In this document: positions 26,501-37,833 of the stretch, in pieces
How the letters are laid out: each line of letters opens with the position of its first letter
Position numbering within the stretch: position 1 is the stretch's first letter
Origin: Plazaster borealis
Lineage: Eukaryota > Echinodermata > Asteroidea > Forcipulatida > Labidiasteridae
Direction: 5' to 3'
Length of the DNA stretch: 64,000 nucleotides
NCBI GenBank assembly: GCA_021014325.1
Contig: CM037467.1
Location: forward strand, 5,518,001 to 5,582,000
Notes under the pieces: model-generated
Databases searched by the model: none
What the model was told of the DNA's origin: nothing
What the model saw: the letters and a program-made list of their open reading frames with translations, nothing else
Made by a program: the position numbers and the translations under genes

Positions 26501-29500
26501 AGCTCCTACCTGATTGTGTAGGTTCCCCCTTTCAGGTTTTCCTCCCACATCTAAAACTGAACATTTCTTCTTGTTTCCTGATCACCATCCTGTTATTGGC
26601 ATTTGTGCCGTTGGGTGTGTAATGAAATAAATAAAACAGAATGACCAATATGAACACCACCTACAATGCTTATTTTCATTTCTCCCTGATAGCTGTGCTA
26701 ATCCCAATATTGTATCTTGTTTCTAGAGTTTGGGAGACAAGAACATGGACCTGTGAGAAATGGACAGGTCTATCTGGTCGTTGCCAAGCAGCCTGTTGGA
26801 GTCCAGATAGTAAGACACTGCTATTCTGTACTGAAAATAAACCAATCATATACGCTCTGGGCTTCACTGAGACTGGAGATGTGATTGGAGGAGCTCGGGC
26901 TGCTGTCACATGTGCTGATTTATCAGAAGTTACCATAGACTGTGATCAGAAGAAGGTCAGGTATGATATTACTTGCATTGATATGATATTACTTGAGTTT
27001 TTTCAGGTATCCCTAAACAGGCGTGGAATTACACGAAGGCACAAATATAAAGGGTTCTATAAAGCATTGGTGAAGTGTTGTACAGTTATAAATTGTCAGA
27101 ACTCAAGATGCACAGATGTTCCGAAAAGTGGAATTTCCTTCCACCAAGTAAGTGTGTTAGTCTGTAGTGATTATGTGCTTAAAGGCACTGTACACGTTTG
27201 GTAATTACTCAAAATATATATTAGCATAAAAACTGACTTGGTAACGAGCAACAGAGAGCTGTTGATAGTATAAAACCATGTGAGAAACGACTCCCTCTGA
27301 AGTAACGTAGTTTTTGAGAAAGAGGTAATTTCTCACTAAAATAATAAAAACTTCTTGCAAGAAGTTTTTATTCCTATCTGAAAGCACACAAATTTGTACA
27401 ACAAGGGTGTTTTTTCTGTCATCATTTTCTTGCAACTTCGATGACCAATTGAGCCCAAATTTTCACAGGCTTGTTATTTTATGCATATGTTGGGATACAC
27501 CAAGTGAGAACACTGGTCTGTGACAATTACCAAACGTGTACGATGCCTTTAACGTAATACTTTGACTATGTTTAACATTAGTCTTTTGTCTTCTTGCCGG
27601 ATTTGTTTGATCCTAATCACATACCGATATCTTCCTTGGAATAGATTCCTCTGCATGTGTATTTTATCCAGCAAACTCCATCGTTTTAAGAAAGTGATCA
27701 TCAGACATTACGTAAATGTTATCATGAATGAAACTTCGTTTAAGGCTTAAATGTACGTGTGAGCAAGTCCCTTGTGCGTGCGTGTTTTCACTCGTAAACT
27801 GTCTAGAGCGAGTACACTGCGTTCCGCACTGTTGATCATCGAACGAGTACAACGTGCTCGACGTTTCCTATCCAGTCAATATTAATGGAGATCAATGGCT
27901 ATTACCAGTTTTGCTGCTTTACATGGCTAGCTGTCTAGAGCCCTGACTCCTGACTATACAATAGACCCTTTTGAAACCACAGCTTCGGCTCCAGCCTTAG
28001 TGCTGTCCGCATGTTTGAAGCCCTGTACTAATAGTTACATTTTCATTGACGGAGCCTCAGCTGGAGCTGAAGCTGATGCCCTGGTTTCAAAATTGGCCAT
28101 ATATAACCTTTATCATGCTGCCACCATCTTGGTCCTGTACCCTGTATCCAGTAACAGTAATGAATGCTAATACTCATTGTACAAAAAGGAACCAGACTAT
28201 TTGCCCTTCCAGCCTCGCTTTGGTTACATTGATTTGAGTAGAGGAAAATCAAGATGACCACACCATGGTAAAGGTGTATAGTATTAATATTGTTCATGCT
28301 TAATATCTCATAGTGTTGGAGGCTTGATTCAGGACATGGCATGGGATCCTAATGGAGAGAGATTAGCCGTCTTATTCAAGTCTTCTGATTCTAATAATCT
28401 CATTGCGTTATTCAATACAAGACTGGAACCTGTCTTAGAACTCATCCCAAGGTAAGAAGAACACAAATCCATACTATCTTGGTTTTACCCTAACACTGAG
28501 TGATTATGGGATGAGCACTGTATACTTGGTATGCAAGAAACTAAATCCACAGGCTACTGTGGTTGGACGAATCTGAAGGTCCTGTGTGTTGTATAATGCA
28601 TGTAAAAGAACCCAGTAGAAGAAGAAGGGGCTTGCCTCTGTGTTTCTGGCACGCCTGGTGTTTCTGCCATGGTCTGGCAGCAATGTGCACCACCTCACCT
28701 TGTATCCCTTTCAAGGTGTTGCAATATGGTTGCTCCGTCTCATGAAATCAATCTTTATTACAACTGTTTTGTGTAATGCACGTAAAAGAACCAAGTTTAC
28801 ATTGTTAATAGAAGGGGTTTGCCACAGTGTTTCTGGCATGTCGGCTGCAGATTACGCTGCATCAACTCATAAAGCAGTTACAGAGTACTATTTATGAGTC
28901 TCGTATTTAAAAACCTGTCATAAACATAATGAGTGCTTTGATAGACCCATTGAGTGTGATCAAGTACAATAGAAGATCTGCAGAATATTATTAATATGAT
29001 TACTCTATTATTATTGGTTGTAGTGGTTTTGTGCGAGGCGAGCCTGGTGATATCCCACAGCTGGTATCCTTTCAACCAAACTTCCAACATGGAGCACTCC
29101 TGACAGTGGTAGGTGGATCAATAGTAGATGATATAAAAGTGGTATGCAACCCCCCCCCCAACTTTTTGGATTGAAGATACTAACTTCAAGATACCCATTT
29201 CTGTTAAGGAAAACCAAAACGGGAAACCAGTCACAAACGGTGCACATGACATTGGACATGTGTATTGGCTGGTAACTAATGTCTGGGCTCAGATTCTTGG
29301 CTCTGCTTACCATGGTATATGTGCTTACAGCTTCCTGTAAACTGTATGATTCTATGGGCCTGAAGGGTCTCTAAGCACAGAATTATGTGGTAAGCAGTGC
29401 CATGAAACTGGGCACTGGACTAATTTGTTTATAGGTAACTATTGTGATTAAGCGGCCCTCTGAAATTGATTTCAGAATACTAAAAACAAACAAAGTAATT

Positions 29501-30926
29501 ATTTATTAGAAGTATTATATTAACATCCAAGTAGATCCTAATCATTTGATTGGAGGATTGTAGGTCACGCAGCATTCATTAATCAAACCATTATGCGGCA
29601 TATGTCATAATCGTGCATTTCGGTGTTTTACCGTGCATTTTCGTCCCATCCTTTTTTTACTATTTCATGCTAGCCTGCACTATGTTTTATACACATCAGT
29701 ACAAAATGCCCTCGTAGTGGATGCCAGAAAACAATCTTGTGCAGTTTGTTTATTCTTATTGTTTTATCCTCCAATCAAATGACAAAGATCTACTTCGATG
29801 TTATATAAAACAAATAACGAATGTTTTGCATTCATGCAATGGAGTAAATATTGTCATTCGTTGAAAGATTGAAAGTTCTATTCAAAGAGGATGGAGTCGA
29901 GTTGAATGGACATTCCATATTTCAATTCTTGAAAATATTCTCACCATTGCACGAATGCAAAACATTCATTATTTTTTGTATACAAAAGAGTCTGTTCATT
30001 GTAATTTCTCCAAACTTTAAAGAACATGAGTTCTCAGAAACAAACATCAATTACACATAAAAAACTCATCCAAGGCCTTGTGATTGGTAAAAGACTGTGC
30101 AAGTCTCGCATGTATTCAAACTTTCGGGACCATTGTGGTCCCAATCATATGGAGTTTTACGTGGGCGAGATTTTGTTTCCTAAATTACTTTAGTTTAACA
30201 TAATTTATGGCCATGAAAATTACATATATTTTTGGGATTGTAATACTAAATGATACAAAATACGAATGTAAAATTAATTCAACAAAACAAGAAAGAAAAC
30301 CCGAGAATTAAACTTGAACTCGGCTTCTGGTTACTTGCACAAAATTGAGAATTGTTGCCCATCATGAAACTTAGTATGTAAACACTTGTTTTGGTCGCGC
30401 ATAATTGCCAGATGCTGTAATGGCAACGCGAAGCCTTTTCATTGCAGTCTATGGTCGTTGAGGCATCAGCATCCTCTATAAACTGCGTCAAGCTTTTAGT
30501 GGTTGCACAAATTCAGGCGTGGATTTACAAAAGGGGTTTCTAAATAGTTTATATCAAATAAGCATCCTTGTCCCAGAGTTTTAATTTGTTTCAATATTAA
30601 TTAACAAATTATTTGTATTAATGAGTTTTTTGTCATTCAGATTCGTTTTATAAATATAATTTAAAAACAAAGAATTTATTTCAGAAAAAAATATGTTCTT
30701 CGTTTGATGTATTTTCTCCTTTTGATATGTGTGAGACTTACACAGTCTATTCACTTTAACTTTTGATTTTAATTTCTAGTGCTGGCATACTGGTAAGGTA
30801 TCATTTATACCACTGATGTACATACCAACCAAGTCACTACAGGACAACTCTACGTCACCATTCAACTATGCAGGCGCCAATACACCATTTTCACAAGAAC
30901 TGTTTACACAAAATGAACCACAGTGA
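14548..30926 (+). CDS. AAAS: Aladin, WD-repeat nucleoporin (N-terminal exon not found)
   Basis: Exons: 14548-14734, 16160-16251, 19155-19300, 24196-24339, 25215-25335, 25969-26093, 26727-26960, 28314-28451, 29024-29108, 30780-30926 (TGA 30924-30926). Phases agree across all nine introns and give 472 residues; human aladin has 546. Aladin is a scaffold-associated nuclear pore protein, anchored through NDC1; loss causes triple A syndrome in humans. Diagnostic stretches: [94 protein letters not shown] and [18 protein letters not shown]; they form the WD propeller blades. About 50-60 N-terminal residues, expected upstream, were not located. Exons 16160-16251 and 25969-26093 are followed by tandem copies of their own 3' ends and donors. 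One intron holds a LINE. Confidence 0.95.
15180..15290 (+). repeat. Fragment of the TTAA MITE family
   Basis: TTCTTGTGACTCCAATGACC and GGTTTGTTATTTTATG match the middle of the elements at 27183-27548 and 58136-58503. Both termini are missing. Confidence 0.5.
16191..19056 (+). repeat. 94-bp tandem array of an AAAS exon end plus donor, ~31 units
   Basis: Unit 1 is the last 61 bp of the genuine exon ([21 protein letters not shown]) plus the first 33 bp of intron (GTAAGTAGAACATCACATG...). It repeats head to tail with a 94-bp period (93 bp where one base of CCCTCTACCC is lost) until 19056, where the last copy breaks off after GGGTCCCTCTAT. Nearly every unit keeps a perfect GTAAGT donor; one near 17939 reads ATAAGT. 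Units carry no polypyrimidine tract or acceptor. Because 94 is not a multiple of 3, reading on through the units meets a stop within a few codons. Copies mostly read GGGCTAAATCAC where the exon has GGGCTAATTCAC. The next true acceptor is at 19153-19154. Confidence 0.95.
19500..19760. mobile_element. Nested inverted repeats, MITE-like
   Basis: ATTATCTTCAAGCAAAC (19503 on) mirrors GTTTGCTTGAAGATAAATTA (19590 on). A second inverted pair follows: TTAGTTATCACATGCGCAC / GTGTGATAACTAA, with AATACGGAAAAATATAGCG / CGCTATCTTTTTCCATATT inside. Probably one or two palindromic MITEs. 19760-20230 shows no feature. Confidence 0.6.
20534..23855 (+). mobile_element. Degraded L2/CR1-type non-LTR retrotransposon
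   Basis: An endonuclease/exonuclease domain spans 20534-21290 ([35 protein letters not shown]), followed by reverse transcriptase from about 21290 to 22910 ([13 protein letters not shown] near 22335, GVPQGS near 22507, YADD near 22606) and a C-terminal segment to 23447 ([10 protein letters not shown]). The 3' end carries AAGCGCTTTGAGCG, GGCGCTATATAAG and an (ATT)n tail at about 23828-23850, typical of the L2 group. Reading is broken by frameshifts near 21285 and 22470 and by an in-frame TAG at 22911-22913, so it is inactive. It sits in sense orientation in an AAAS intron; the 5' end is undefined. Confidence 0.9.
24006..24118. repeat. Short inverted repeat (GGTGGCAGCAGAC / GTCTGCTGCCACC)
   Basis: Exact 13-bp inverted ends enclose about 85 bp. 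A related TGATGCCACCTAGTG end lies at 19428. MITE-like. Confidence 0.6.
24588..24720. mobile_element. Palindromic MITE (~133 bp)
   Basis: Left AAGCTCGGTTCATACTTCAC and right (reverse complement) AAGCCCGGTTCATGCTTCAC pair for about 40 bp, including CGAAAGTGACAGCGAATTTT versus GAAAGCGAATGCAAAGCGAA. AAAS intron. Confidence 0.7.
25060..25185 (-). mobile_element. Truncated copy of the TTAA MITE family
   Basis: The right end ACAAACGTGTACAGTGTC followed by TTAA (25186-25189) and the interior CAACAGCTCTCCGTTGCTCG match 27183-27548 in reverse. The left half is missing. Confidence 0.65.
26094..26352 (+). repeat. Two tandem copies of an AAAS exon 3' end
   Basis: The authentic exon ends at 26093 ([20 protein letters not shown]...SEMFR, donor GTAGGTCAT). 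The segment starting GGAGGAGGGGGCGTGTCTTT recurs at 26141 and about 26264, periods 127 and 123 bp, each carrying ~80 bp of exon sequence. Copy 2 keeps a GTAGGTCAT donor. Copy 3 lost it and reads GAGATGTCTTTCACAG. Both copies have indels after CCTGATAA that break the aladin frame. Confidence 0.9.
26400..26640 (+). mobile_element. tRNA-derived SINE, third type
   Basis: An A-box-like TGGTTGGTTCAGTGG and B box GGTTCGAATCCC at about 26411-26461 are followed by a pyrimidine-rich body and an A-rich tail AATGAAATAAATAAAACA. It lies between the triplicated exon and the next AAAS exon. Confidence 0.6.
27183..27548 (+). mobile_element. TTAA-flanked MITE, best copy
   Basis: Ends AGGCACTGTACACGTTTGG and (reverse complement of the right end) AGGCATCGTACACGTTTGG match over about 25 bp. 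TTAA flanks both sides (27179-27182, 27549-27552). An internal hairpin ACTTCTTGCAAGAAGT lies near 27350. Other copies: 15180 (fragment), 25060 (partial), 58136 (full). Confidence 0.75.
27958..28100. mobile_element. Palindromic MITE (CTTCGGCTCCAGC family)
   Basis: AGACCCTTTTGAAACCACAG ... GCTTCGGCTCCAGC mirrors GGAGCTGAAGCTG...CCTGGTTTCAAAATTGG. Relatives at 31935, 34364 and 40687. Confidence 0.65.
28590..28850 (+). repeat. Two short SINE-body fragments
   Basis: GCATGTAAAAGAACCCAGTA...GGCTTGCCTCTGTGTTTCTGG and GCACGTAAAAGAACCAAG...GGTTTGCCACAGTGTTTCTG repeat the same SINE 3' body about 175 bp apart. AAAS intron. Confidence 0.6.
29270..29415. mobile_element. Palindromic MITE (GCTCTGCTTACC family)
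   Basis: TTGGCTCTGCTTACCATGG and TGGTAAGCAGTGCCATGAAA are inverted ends; the interior contains GTGCTTACAG and CTAAGCACAG pairs. Same family as 13945-14190. Confidence 0.6.
29521..29803. mobile_element. 283-bp palindromic MITE
   Basis: TAACATCCAAGTAGATC...ATTTGATTGGAGGAT at the left mirrors ATCCTCCAATCAAAT...GATCTACTTCGATGTTA at the right, about 38 bp of inverted end. AAAS last intron. Confidence 0.8.
29813..29973. mobile_element. Second palindromic MITE next to the first
   Basis: GAATGTTTTGCATTCATGCAATGG and its mirror CCATTGCACGAATGCAAAACATTC bound about 160 bp. It starts 10 bp after the preceding element. Confidence 0.75.
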
Positions 30927-33230
30927 AGTCTCAAACTTGGATTGATTTCTCAATGCATGAAAGGAAGCTTCCATGCTGGTGTAAAGAACTGCTGAAGAGC
31001 AAGCAACTTTAAGATTGGACATCTATAACTTGCTGTCAAGAAAGATACTAACGATGTATGAAATACAGTCCAATGAATGAAGATAATTAAGAGGTTCACC
31101 AACTAGTTATCTACCAGTGAGTCATCCATTTGACTTGAAACTCTCAATCCATGGTGACTTTTCAACCTGCCTACTTTTGTTACACTAATGTACTCTTATG
31201 TTTGTCTTGTGTTGTGATTTAAACTTTGAGAAAGGCTCTGCTAGGGTCAAAATGTGAGACCCTTGCTAATGTTTACTTTAAATTCTGTAAGAAAAGGACA
31301 GAAAAGAACAAAAAGCTCAGATACAGTGCATCAGTATAATGTACATTGTGACTGCTCAATTAGAGACCATGTCACCTTGTTTAAAAAAGAATGACCTTGT
31401 ATATTCCAGGGCATTTCCTGGCAGGTAAAATATGGCGTTGGTTATGTGATAGTTTTTGTATCATAGTTGCTGCGGCCTTAATCAATCATTTTAGAAAATA
31501 GTACCTATAGAGCTTTTGAGATGTGACCCCGTCTTCATATTGAGGTTGATATAATTTTGTTTAAATGCACGATGAGATTTGATTATTTCTTCCATTGAGC
31601 TGTGTACAAATTGTGCCTGCAGGAAGTCCAGGCTCTGTGGCTCTTTTGTAGACATGTGATGTCACAGGTTACATGGTCTATTGAAGTCTTAATAGCCTTT
31701 TTTTCTGAAAGTACATGTACCTTTTAAATAGAAGGAGGTACTGTACTGGTTTATGGGAAAAAATGTGCGTTCTGGTTAAATAATTGCATTTGGATAAAGA
31801 ATATTATTAGCACACTAAGACAAGGAGAGACTGTGTTCTGTATGACTGGCTTGAGCAGCCTATATCTGTATTATAAAAAGCCAAATTAATTTTGAAAATG
31901 TCCACTTTCTGTTCGGGACCTGAAACACGCTGTCAGTGCCTAATGCGGAGCCTAAGCTGGAGCCTAAGCTGGAACCTAAACCCAGGCTTTGGTTCCGTCA
32001 GTAATTTTGAAAACAGACACTCTTGATATGGGCCTTCAAATAGATAGTCAGTGCCTAGGCAGAAGCAGTGGTTTGAAAAGGCCCTACATGTATGTGATGG
32101 CAACAGTGGATGAAGTCTGAGGAATACATTATTGAGCATTCATTTGTGACAAAGCAAGTCATTCAACCAGACAACATTCAAACCTACCTCTTCAATGATT
32201 TATTGTTCACTCAGTGTGTATGAAGTTAGCCATGAAGCATGCTGAACCCAACACACCTTTCAAATAGTCTATGGGTGTGTTGGAGATATAGGTACCCTGG
32301 ACACTGTCAGGGCTTTAACCAGTTGGCTTGGGATAAAAATCCTTTTCTCATTGACATTTTACAGATTTCAATGACTTGTACTGTTTTTACGCTTGTGCTT
32401 CTGAAGCACAATCGGACCGTAGGAAAGCTTCTTCTTTTGTTTTTATGTAATGGCCGATCATCAACCCACACCCGTTGGAACAGATGGTTTTCTGCAGAGA
32501 GATGAAGGCCTGACAATGCAGTAGAAATTCTCTTTACAAAATCTTGGCTACAGTGCCTCACCACACGTGGCCTGTTGATATGACCACCACCAACACACAC
32601 ACAAATGTGAATGCCAGTTTATGAGACCACCCCGTGTTTTGCTTTTTATTGCGTCCTCCAAAGTGAACTGGTTAACAAAAGGGATCCAGAGGTTCTGGAG
32701 GATTTGTGAATGTTAGTATGATTTGGTGTTCAGTACCAACAATTGACCCCGATCCAAGACCTGCAAAACCTGAATTTGCAATTTGCATGTATTCAGCCTC
32801 AATGCATAAAAGTTGTTAATCTTAGCAGTTTTCTTTTCCAACATTTAACATGGCCAGGGTAAGTTTATTAAATGACTTACAATCCATGCATAAAGGGGAT
32901 AGACCTAATACAAAGCAGCACAAAATGTAATCTGACAAAATGTTTAAATTTCTTGTAATGTTTATTTCAAATAGCAAATGTTTCAAAATTGAAGTCAAAG
33001 ACTGAAGGAAAATGTATGTTACAACGAAGAAGCAATAAAGGACTTAATTTGACATTGCTTTAAAAGAGTAAAACATGTAACGGAAATGAATGACATTAAC
33101 CTAAATTGTAAATTGAAATAAACTAAATGAGTTACAGATCTGAAATGTAACATCCTTGAGGGAACCATTAAATGCCTACAGAATGCTATTATTTGATAAT
33201 GAACAAAATAAATTTCTCTCTTTGTCCTGT
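30927..33230 (+). other. AAAS 3' UTR and downstream DNA
   Basis: After the AAAS stop there is no second reading frame of note. The first AATAAA hexamers in plus sense come at 33033, 33114 and 33207, so the 3' UTR could be about 2 kb if one of them is used. A decayed palindromic MITE lies at 31935-32085. Confidence 0.4.
31935..32085. mobile_element. Decayed palindromic MITE (CTTCGGCTCCAGC family)
   Basis: GCCTAAGCTGGAGCCTAAGC and CCCAGGCTTTGGTTCCGTC with TTTTGAAAACAGACACTC, then GTTTGAAAAGGCCC, resemble parts of 27958-28100, rearranged. Confidence 0.4.
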
Positions 33231-33872
33231 TTATGAACAAGATTCAACATAAAATTTGTATTTGTTAAACTCTTGCAATGTCTACGGACCCTAACTTACA
33301 AATTAATTCATTGACTTTTGACGACCTTTAAGGTGCCAATGACGGACGGGATTTCTTTGCCTTCCTGAAAACGATAATTAACCTTTCAATGTAACATTTA
33401 AAACATTACAGCATGCAAATTAAAGGGGTTATGTCTCTTTTGGATTATTAGATAAATGTTTCCAAAATTAAAAGGTGTATGACCTGAATAGCCCTGTCAC
33501 ATGAGGCAATTTTTACAGGCAACTTTGAAGCAACCATGGCAGCACAAGAAACAATGTCTGACTATCCCTTAAAGTAAATTGTTTTTTTGTGGAGATTGTC
33601 CGTAAATTGCCTTGTGTGACATGGCCTTTAGCAATCCTTTTTATAAAGTCAATTAACAAACCTCCGATACTTCCTTCCTTATATCAAGGCTTACAATCTA
33701 ATGAAGTCATTCCAGAAGACAAATTGCAAATATTATTGTTTTATATAAAATGGAATTACCTGATGCATTTACTGTGTAGGATTTCCCTTTAATAGATTGA
33801 CTTACACTAAGCTGTTTTTATCATCTTATAAAACTCAGGCACTTGAGTTGCAACTCAAAAATGCTTTCATGA

Positions 33873-34361
33873 TGAATGGAATGTGTATTTTAAATACCAA
33901 GATGGACGCCACTTAGATTGGATTGGACTGGAACTAATTTGAATTACATTAAAAAGGTTATGCTATATGTATTCAAGAGTTTGGAGTTAGAGAGCTGGTA
34001 ATAACAACCCACAAACATGACATGTCTGAATTCAAAATTCCTTTAATTAACCAAAAACCAATATGAAACAAATTATCACAGGACCAAGTGATCTCTTGAA
34101 AATCAAGACACAATTGACTAACAACCTTTCTTATCAAAAAATATAGCATAACTGCCGTCAAATTGTCCGGTTAACATGGTGAACAGTTTAGAAGATTATC
34201 TATCAATAATTATGCAGTAAAGTCCCGAGAAATTCTTATTAGCAGCTCTTAAACTCCAAACTCTTGATTAGCATAGTCTCTTAAATATACTTAAAATTGG
34301 CTCCAGTCCAATCCAATCTTTGAGGAAGCATCTTGGTATTTAAAAAACAAATTCCATTCAT
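33873..34361. mobile_element. Foldback element with ~125-bp inverted arms
   Basis: Left arm ATGAATGGAATGTGTATTTT...GATTGGATTGGACTGGA...AAGAGTTTGGAGTT pairs with the right arm ending AAATTCCATTCAT. The loop is about 240 bp with no reading frame. Confidence 0.75.
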
Positions 34362-34363
34362 AG

Positions 34364-34468
34364 ACCCTTTTTGATACCAGCTCCAGCTCCAAAGACTTAC
34401 ACTTTTCAGTACAGAGCTTCAAACAGGCCAACTATGCCCTAGCCGAAGCTGTGATTCAAAAAGGCCAT
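34364..34468. mobile_element. Palindromic MITE (CTTCGGCTCCAGC family)
   Basis: AGACCCTTTTTGATACCAGC and GAAGCTGTGATTCAAAAAGG are inverted ends; abuts the foldback element at 34361. 34470-34790 shows nothing. Confidence 0.6.
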
Positions 34469-34794
34469 ATACATGCAACAGAGACTTTACCAGTTTATAG
34501 AAATAATCTGGCTCCTCTAGTCAAATCCTACATTTGTACATGTAGGCCTATCGTATCCTACACAGTAAACAGGGACCAGTCTCATAATACATGTTTAGCA
34601 TACAAACTCCCTCATCACAGATCAATCTTGGTAAGCAAAAACATCAAGCACAGTGTGACATGATTTACATTGTTTTGAGGCTTGATTCCTTGTAAGGTTT
34701 TTCTAAAAAATAAATGTTTAAGTAAGATTTGAAACTGCATGATGGGAATACAATCTGGTGAAGTTTACATTGACACCATGTACCTGAAACTCTT

Positions 34795-34976
34795 TCGATG
34801 AGTTGTGGTGGTTCTGAAAAAAACCGCTGGTTCAACAACTCAATGCTTTGATCAGTATGCTCTGATTGTTTTCAGTAGGCTCTAATAGTCTTTCTCCTGA
34901 AGACGATCAGGGCATACTGATCGAAGCATCGAGTTGATAAACAATCGTTTTTTTCAAAACCACCACAATTCATAGA
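34795..34976. mobile_element. Hairpin repeat (~180 bp)
   Basis: GAGTTGTGGTGGTTCTGAAA...TTTGATCAGTATGC mirrors GCATACTGATCGAAGCATCG...CAAAACCACCACAATTC. MITE-like. 34980-35440 has no feature. Confidence 0.65.
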
Positions 34977-35469
34977 GAGTGTTATGAACATACATGACAT
35001 AGCGTCTCCACAAACCTCACTAGATTCAACTTTGCTTAACAGCTTGAAGAAAAAGGACACAAATAAACAGTGATCTTTAAATTCATCTAACATTTGAACA
35101 GTTTCAATGATAATATAAAAAATAAAACATTCACAATAAAGATGCTTTCAAATGTAAAAAATACCATTCTGGAATGAAACGAAAATAAATTGTTAGGATT
35201 TGCAAAACTCTGTTTAAACTCATATCAATTTGGCAAAGAATAAAATACTATCAAAAGTCGGCTTGCGCCCAAAACTAACATAAACTCAGCCTTCACATAT
35301 CTGTTTTCATTCTAAGCTAACAGACACTTGAGTAGTTGTAACTTCAGCTGGAATAAATGTTTTTGCAGCAGTTAAATATATTTTTGCAAAGGGAGTGTCA
35401 CTTTTTCCCCATCTGTTGCTACTGTTATATCAATATATATTGTATTTTAACAATGTGTGGTGTAAACAT

Positions 35470-35610
35470 TGATGCCCCCCAACGAAGATATTGACAAAAT
35501 AGGGACTCCGCCAACACTAGGGCTACATAGCTCAGTTGGTGGAGCACCGGCACGTAAACCCAGAGGACGCAGGTTCAAATCCTGTTCTAGTTAATTTTTC
35601 TTTGCTTACC
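35470..35610 (+). mobile_element. tRNA-derived SINE (family 2)
   Basis: Leader GATATTGACAAAATAGGGAC, then head CTACATAGCTCAGTTGGTGG (A box) and GCAGGTTCAAATCCTG (B box). The insert CACGTAAACCCAGAGG corresponds to a GTTAAT anticodon-loop region in other copies, suggesting a tRNA-Asn-like origin. 35620-36270 has no gene. Confidence 0.75.
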
Positions 35611-36277
35611 CCAAAATTGCTTATGGAACAAAAAAGAACTTGGAAAAGCTGAAGAGCTACATATCAAGCTATATTAAATCAAGCTGGTCAAATTAAATTA
35701 TGGCATATATGGTAGTAAATTGAATGTGTGCAAGGTAAAATATCAAAATCTAAGTATATCTTCTAAAAAGATAAAATATATTCATTTTAATAAACAATCT
35801 TACTTTCTGCATGCACTCTTTTTTTTGTTGGGGGATGGTGGATATGCTACATAAATAATGAAGGTACATGTACAATATTGTGTAGTCCACTGTGCATGAG
35901 GTACATGTACATGTAATACGCAGTGTCTTCATTACAGCAGTAGGCCTACATCATTTTTAAAACCATTAATACCAAAGCTTCCCAATGCATAGAACACGAA
36001 GCATTAATAAGATAGCTTCAGCATAACTAGAATTTGAAAATGGTGAGAACAGTCAAGGCGAGAGAGAAATGTGCATATTTTTAAATTTACAAAATGAAAA
36101 TTGATTTTTCAAAGATACAAGCTAAATGTAGCAGAATTTATCATCAAAATTTACTATAAGGCAAATTTAAATAAGTGATTATAAAACCTGAGGTTAGTCA
36201 AATAATCACACACACCGTAAGAATGGAAGAGACAATGTGTATAATATAATATGAAATACCTCATGAGTGATTGACAG

Positions 36278-36470
36278 ATCATGTTCATGTATGTATGTAT
36301 GTATGTACCTCTCATGTGCGTATACTGTGTACGCACCTTGTTTTATTTTTGGGGTGGTTATGGTTTGTTTTGTGTAGTTTTGTTTGTTTGTTTGTTTGTT
36401 TTTTAGTTTTGGGTTTTTGTTTTTGGTTTGTTCGTGCTTTATTTTATTTTATTTTTTTTTTTGGGGGGGA
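36278..36470. repeat. Simple repeats (ATGT)n, (TTTG)n and T(n)G(n)
   Basis: ATGT units at 36287-36306, GTTT units near 36377-36400, then a T run into seven G at about 36450-36469. They lie immediately before the 27-bp minisatellite. Confidence 0.9.
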
Positions 36471-36509
36471 AACTTTATCTTCTTGCTTAAAATGCTTTCC
36501 CAATGCAAG

Positions 36510-37833
36510 AGTCATTGCTGACAGCAATGAGACAAGAGATTCATTGCTAAGAGCAATGGAACAAGAGTCATTGCTGACAGCAATGAGACAAGAGTCATCG
36601 CTGACAGCAATGAGACAAGAGTCATCGCTGACTGCAATGAGCCAAGAGTCATTGCTGACTGCAATGAGACAAGAGTCATCGCTGACTGCAATGAGACAAG
36701 AGTCATTGCTGACAGCAATGAGCCAAGAGCCATTGCTGACTGCAATGAGACAAGAGTCATTGCTGACAGCAATGAGACAAGAGCCATTGCTGACAGCAAT
36801 GAGACAAGAGTCATTGCTGACAGCAATGAGCCAAGAGTCATTGCTGACTGCAATGAGACAAGAGTCATTGCTGACAGCAATGAGACAAGAGTCATTGCTG
36901 ACTGCAATGAGACAAGAGTCATTGCTGACTGCAATGAGACAAGAGTCATTGCTGACAGCAATGAGACAAGAGTCATTGCTGACAGCAATGAGACAAGAGT
37001 CATTGCTGACAGCAATGAGCCAAGAGCCATTGCTGACTGCAATGAGACAAGAGTCATTGCTGACAGCAATGAGACAAGAGCCATTGCTGACAGCAATGAG
37101 ACAAGAGTCATTGCTGACAGCAATGAGCCAAGAGTCATTGCTGACTGCAATGAGACAAGAGTCATTGCTGACAGCAATGAGACAAGAGTCATTGCTGACT
37201 GCAATGAGACAAGAGTCATTGCTGACTGCAATGAGACAAGAGTCATTGCTGACAGCAATGAGACAAGAGTCATTGCTGACAGCAATGAGACAAGAGTCAT
37301 TGCTGACTGCAATGAGACAATGAGACAAGAGTCATTGCTGACAGCAATGAGCCAAGAGTCATTGCTGACTGCAATGAGACAAGAGTCATTGCTGAAAGCA
37401 ATGAGACAAGAGTAATTGCTGACTGCAATGAGACAAGAGTCATTGCTGACAGCAATGAGCCAAGAGTCATTGCTGACTGCAATGAGACAAGACCCATTTC
37501 TGACAGCAATGAGACAAGAGCCATTTCTGACAGCAATGAGACAAGAGTCATTGCTGAAAGCAATGAGACAAGAGTAATTGCTGACTGCAATGAGACAAGA
37601 GCCATTGCTGAAAGCAATGAGACAAGTTGAAGAGTCATCACTGACAGCAATGAGACAAGAGTCATCACTGACAGCAGTGGAGTCATTGCTGACTGCAATG
37701 AGACAAGAGTCATTGCTGACTGCAATGAGACAAGAGTCATTACTGACAGCAATGAGACAAGAGTCATCGCTGACAGCAATGAGACAAGAGTCAATGCTGA
37801 CAGCAATGAGACAAGAGTCATTGCTGACAAAAG
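36510..37833. repeat. 27-bp minisatellite, ~48 units
   Basis: The unit is ACAAGAGTCATTGCTGACAG + CAATGAG. Its core ATTGCTGACAGCAAT is a 7-bp inverted repeat around one A; a common variant has GACTGCAAT. Because 27 is a multiple of 3, several frames on both strands stay open (repeat peptide QESLLTAMR on plus), which explains the long ORFs. Units near the right end have indels and point changes; the middle is very uniform. No splice sites, start context or domain support coding. Confidence 0.92.

Noticed and set aside
35520..35595. Functional tRNA gene
   Set aside because: A and B boxes are present, but the acceptor stem does not pair and the sequence recurs with the same flanks at several loci, so it is a SINE head.
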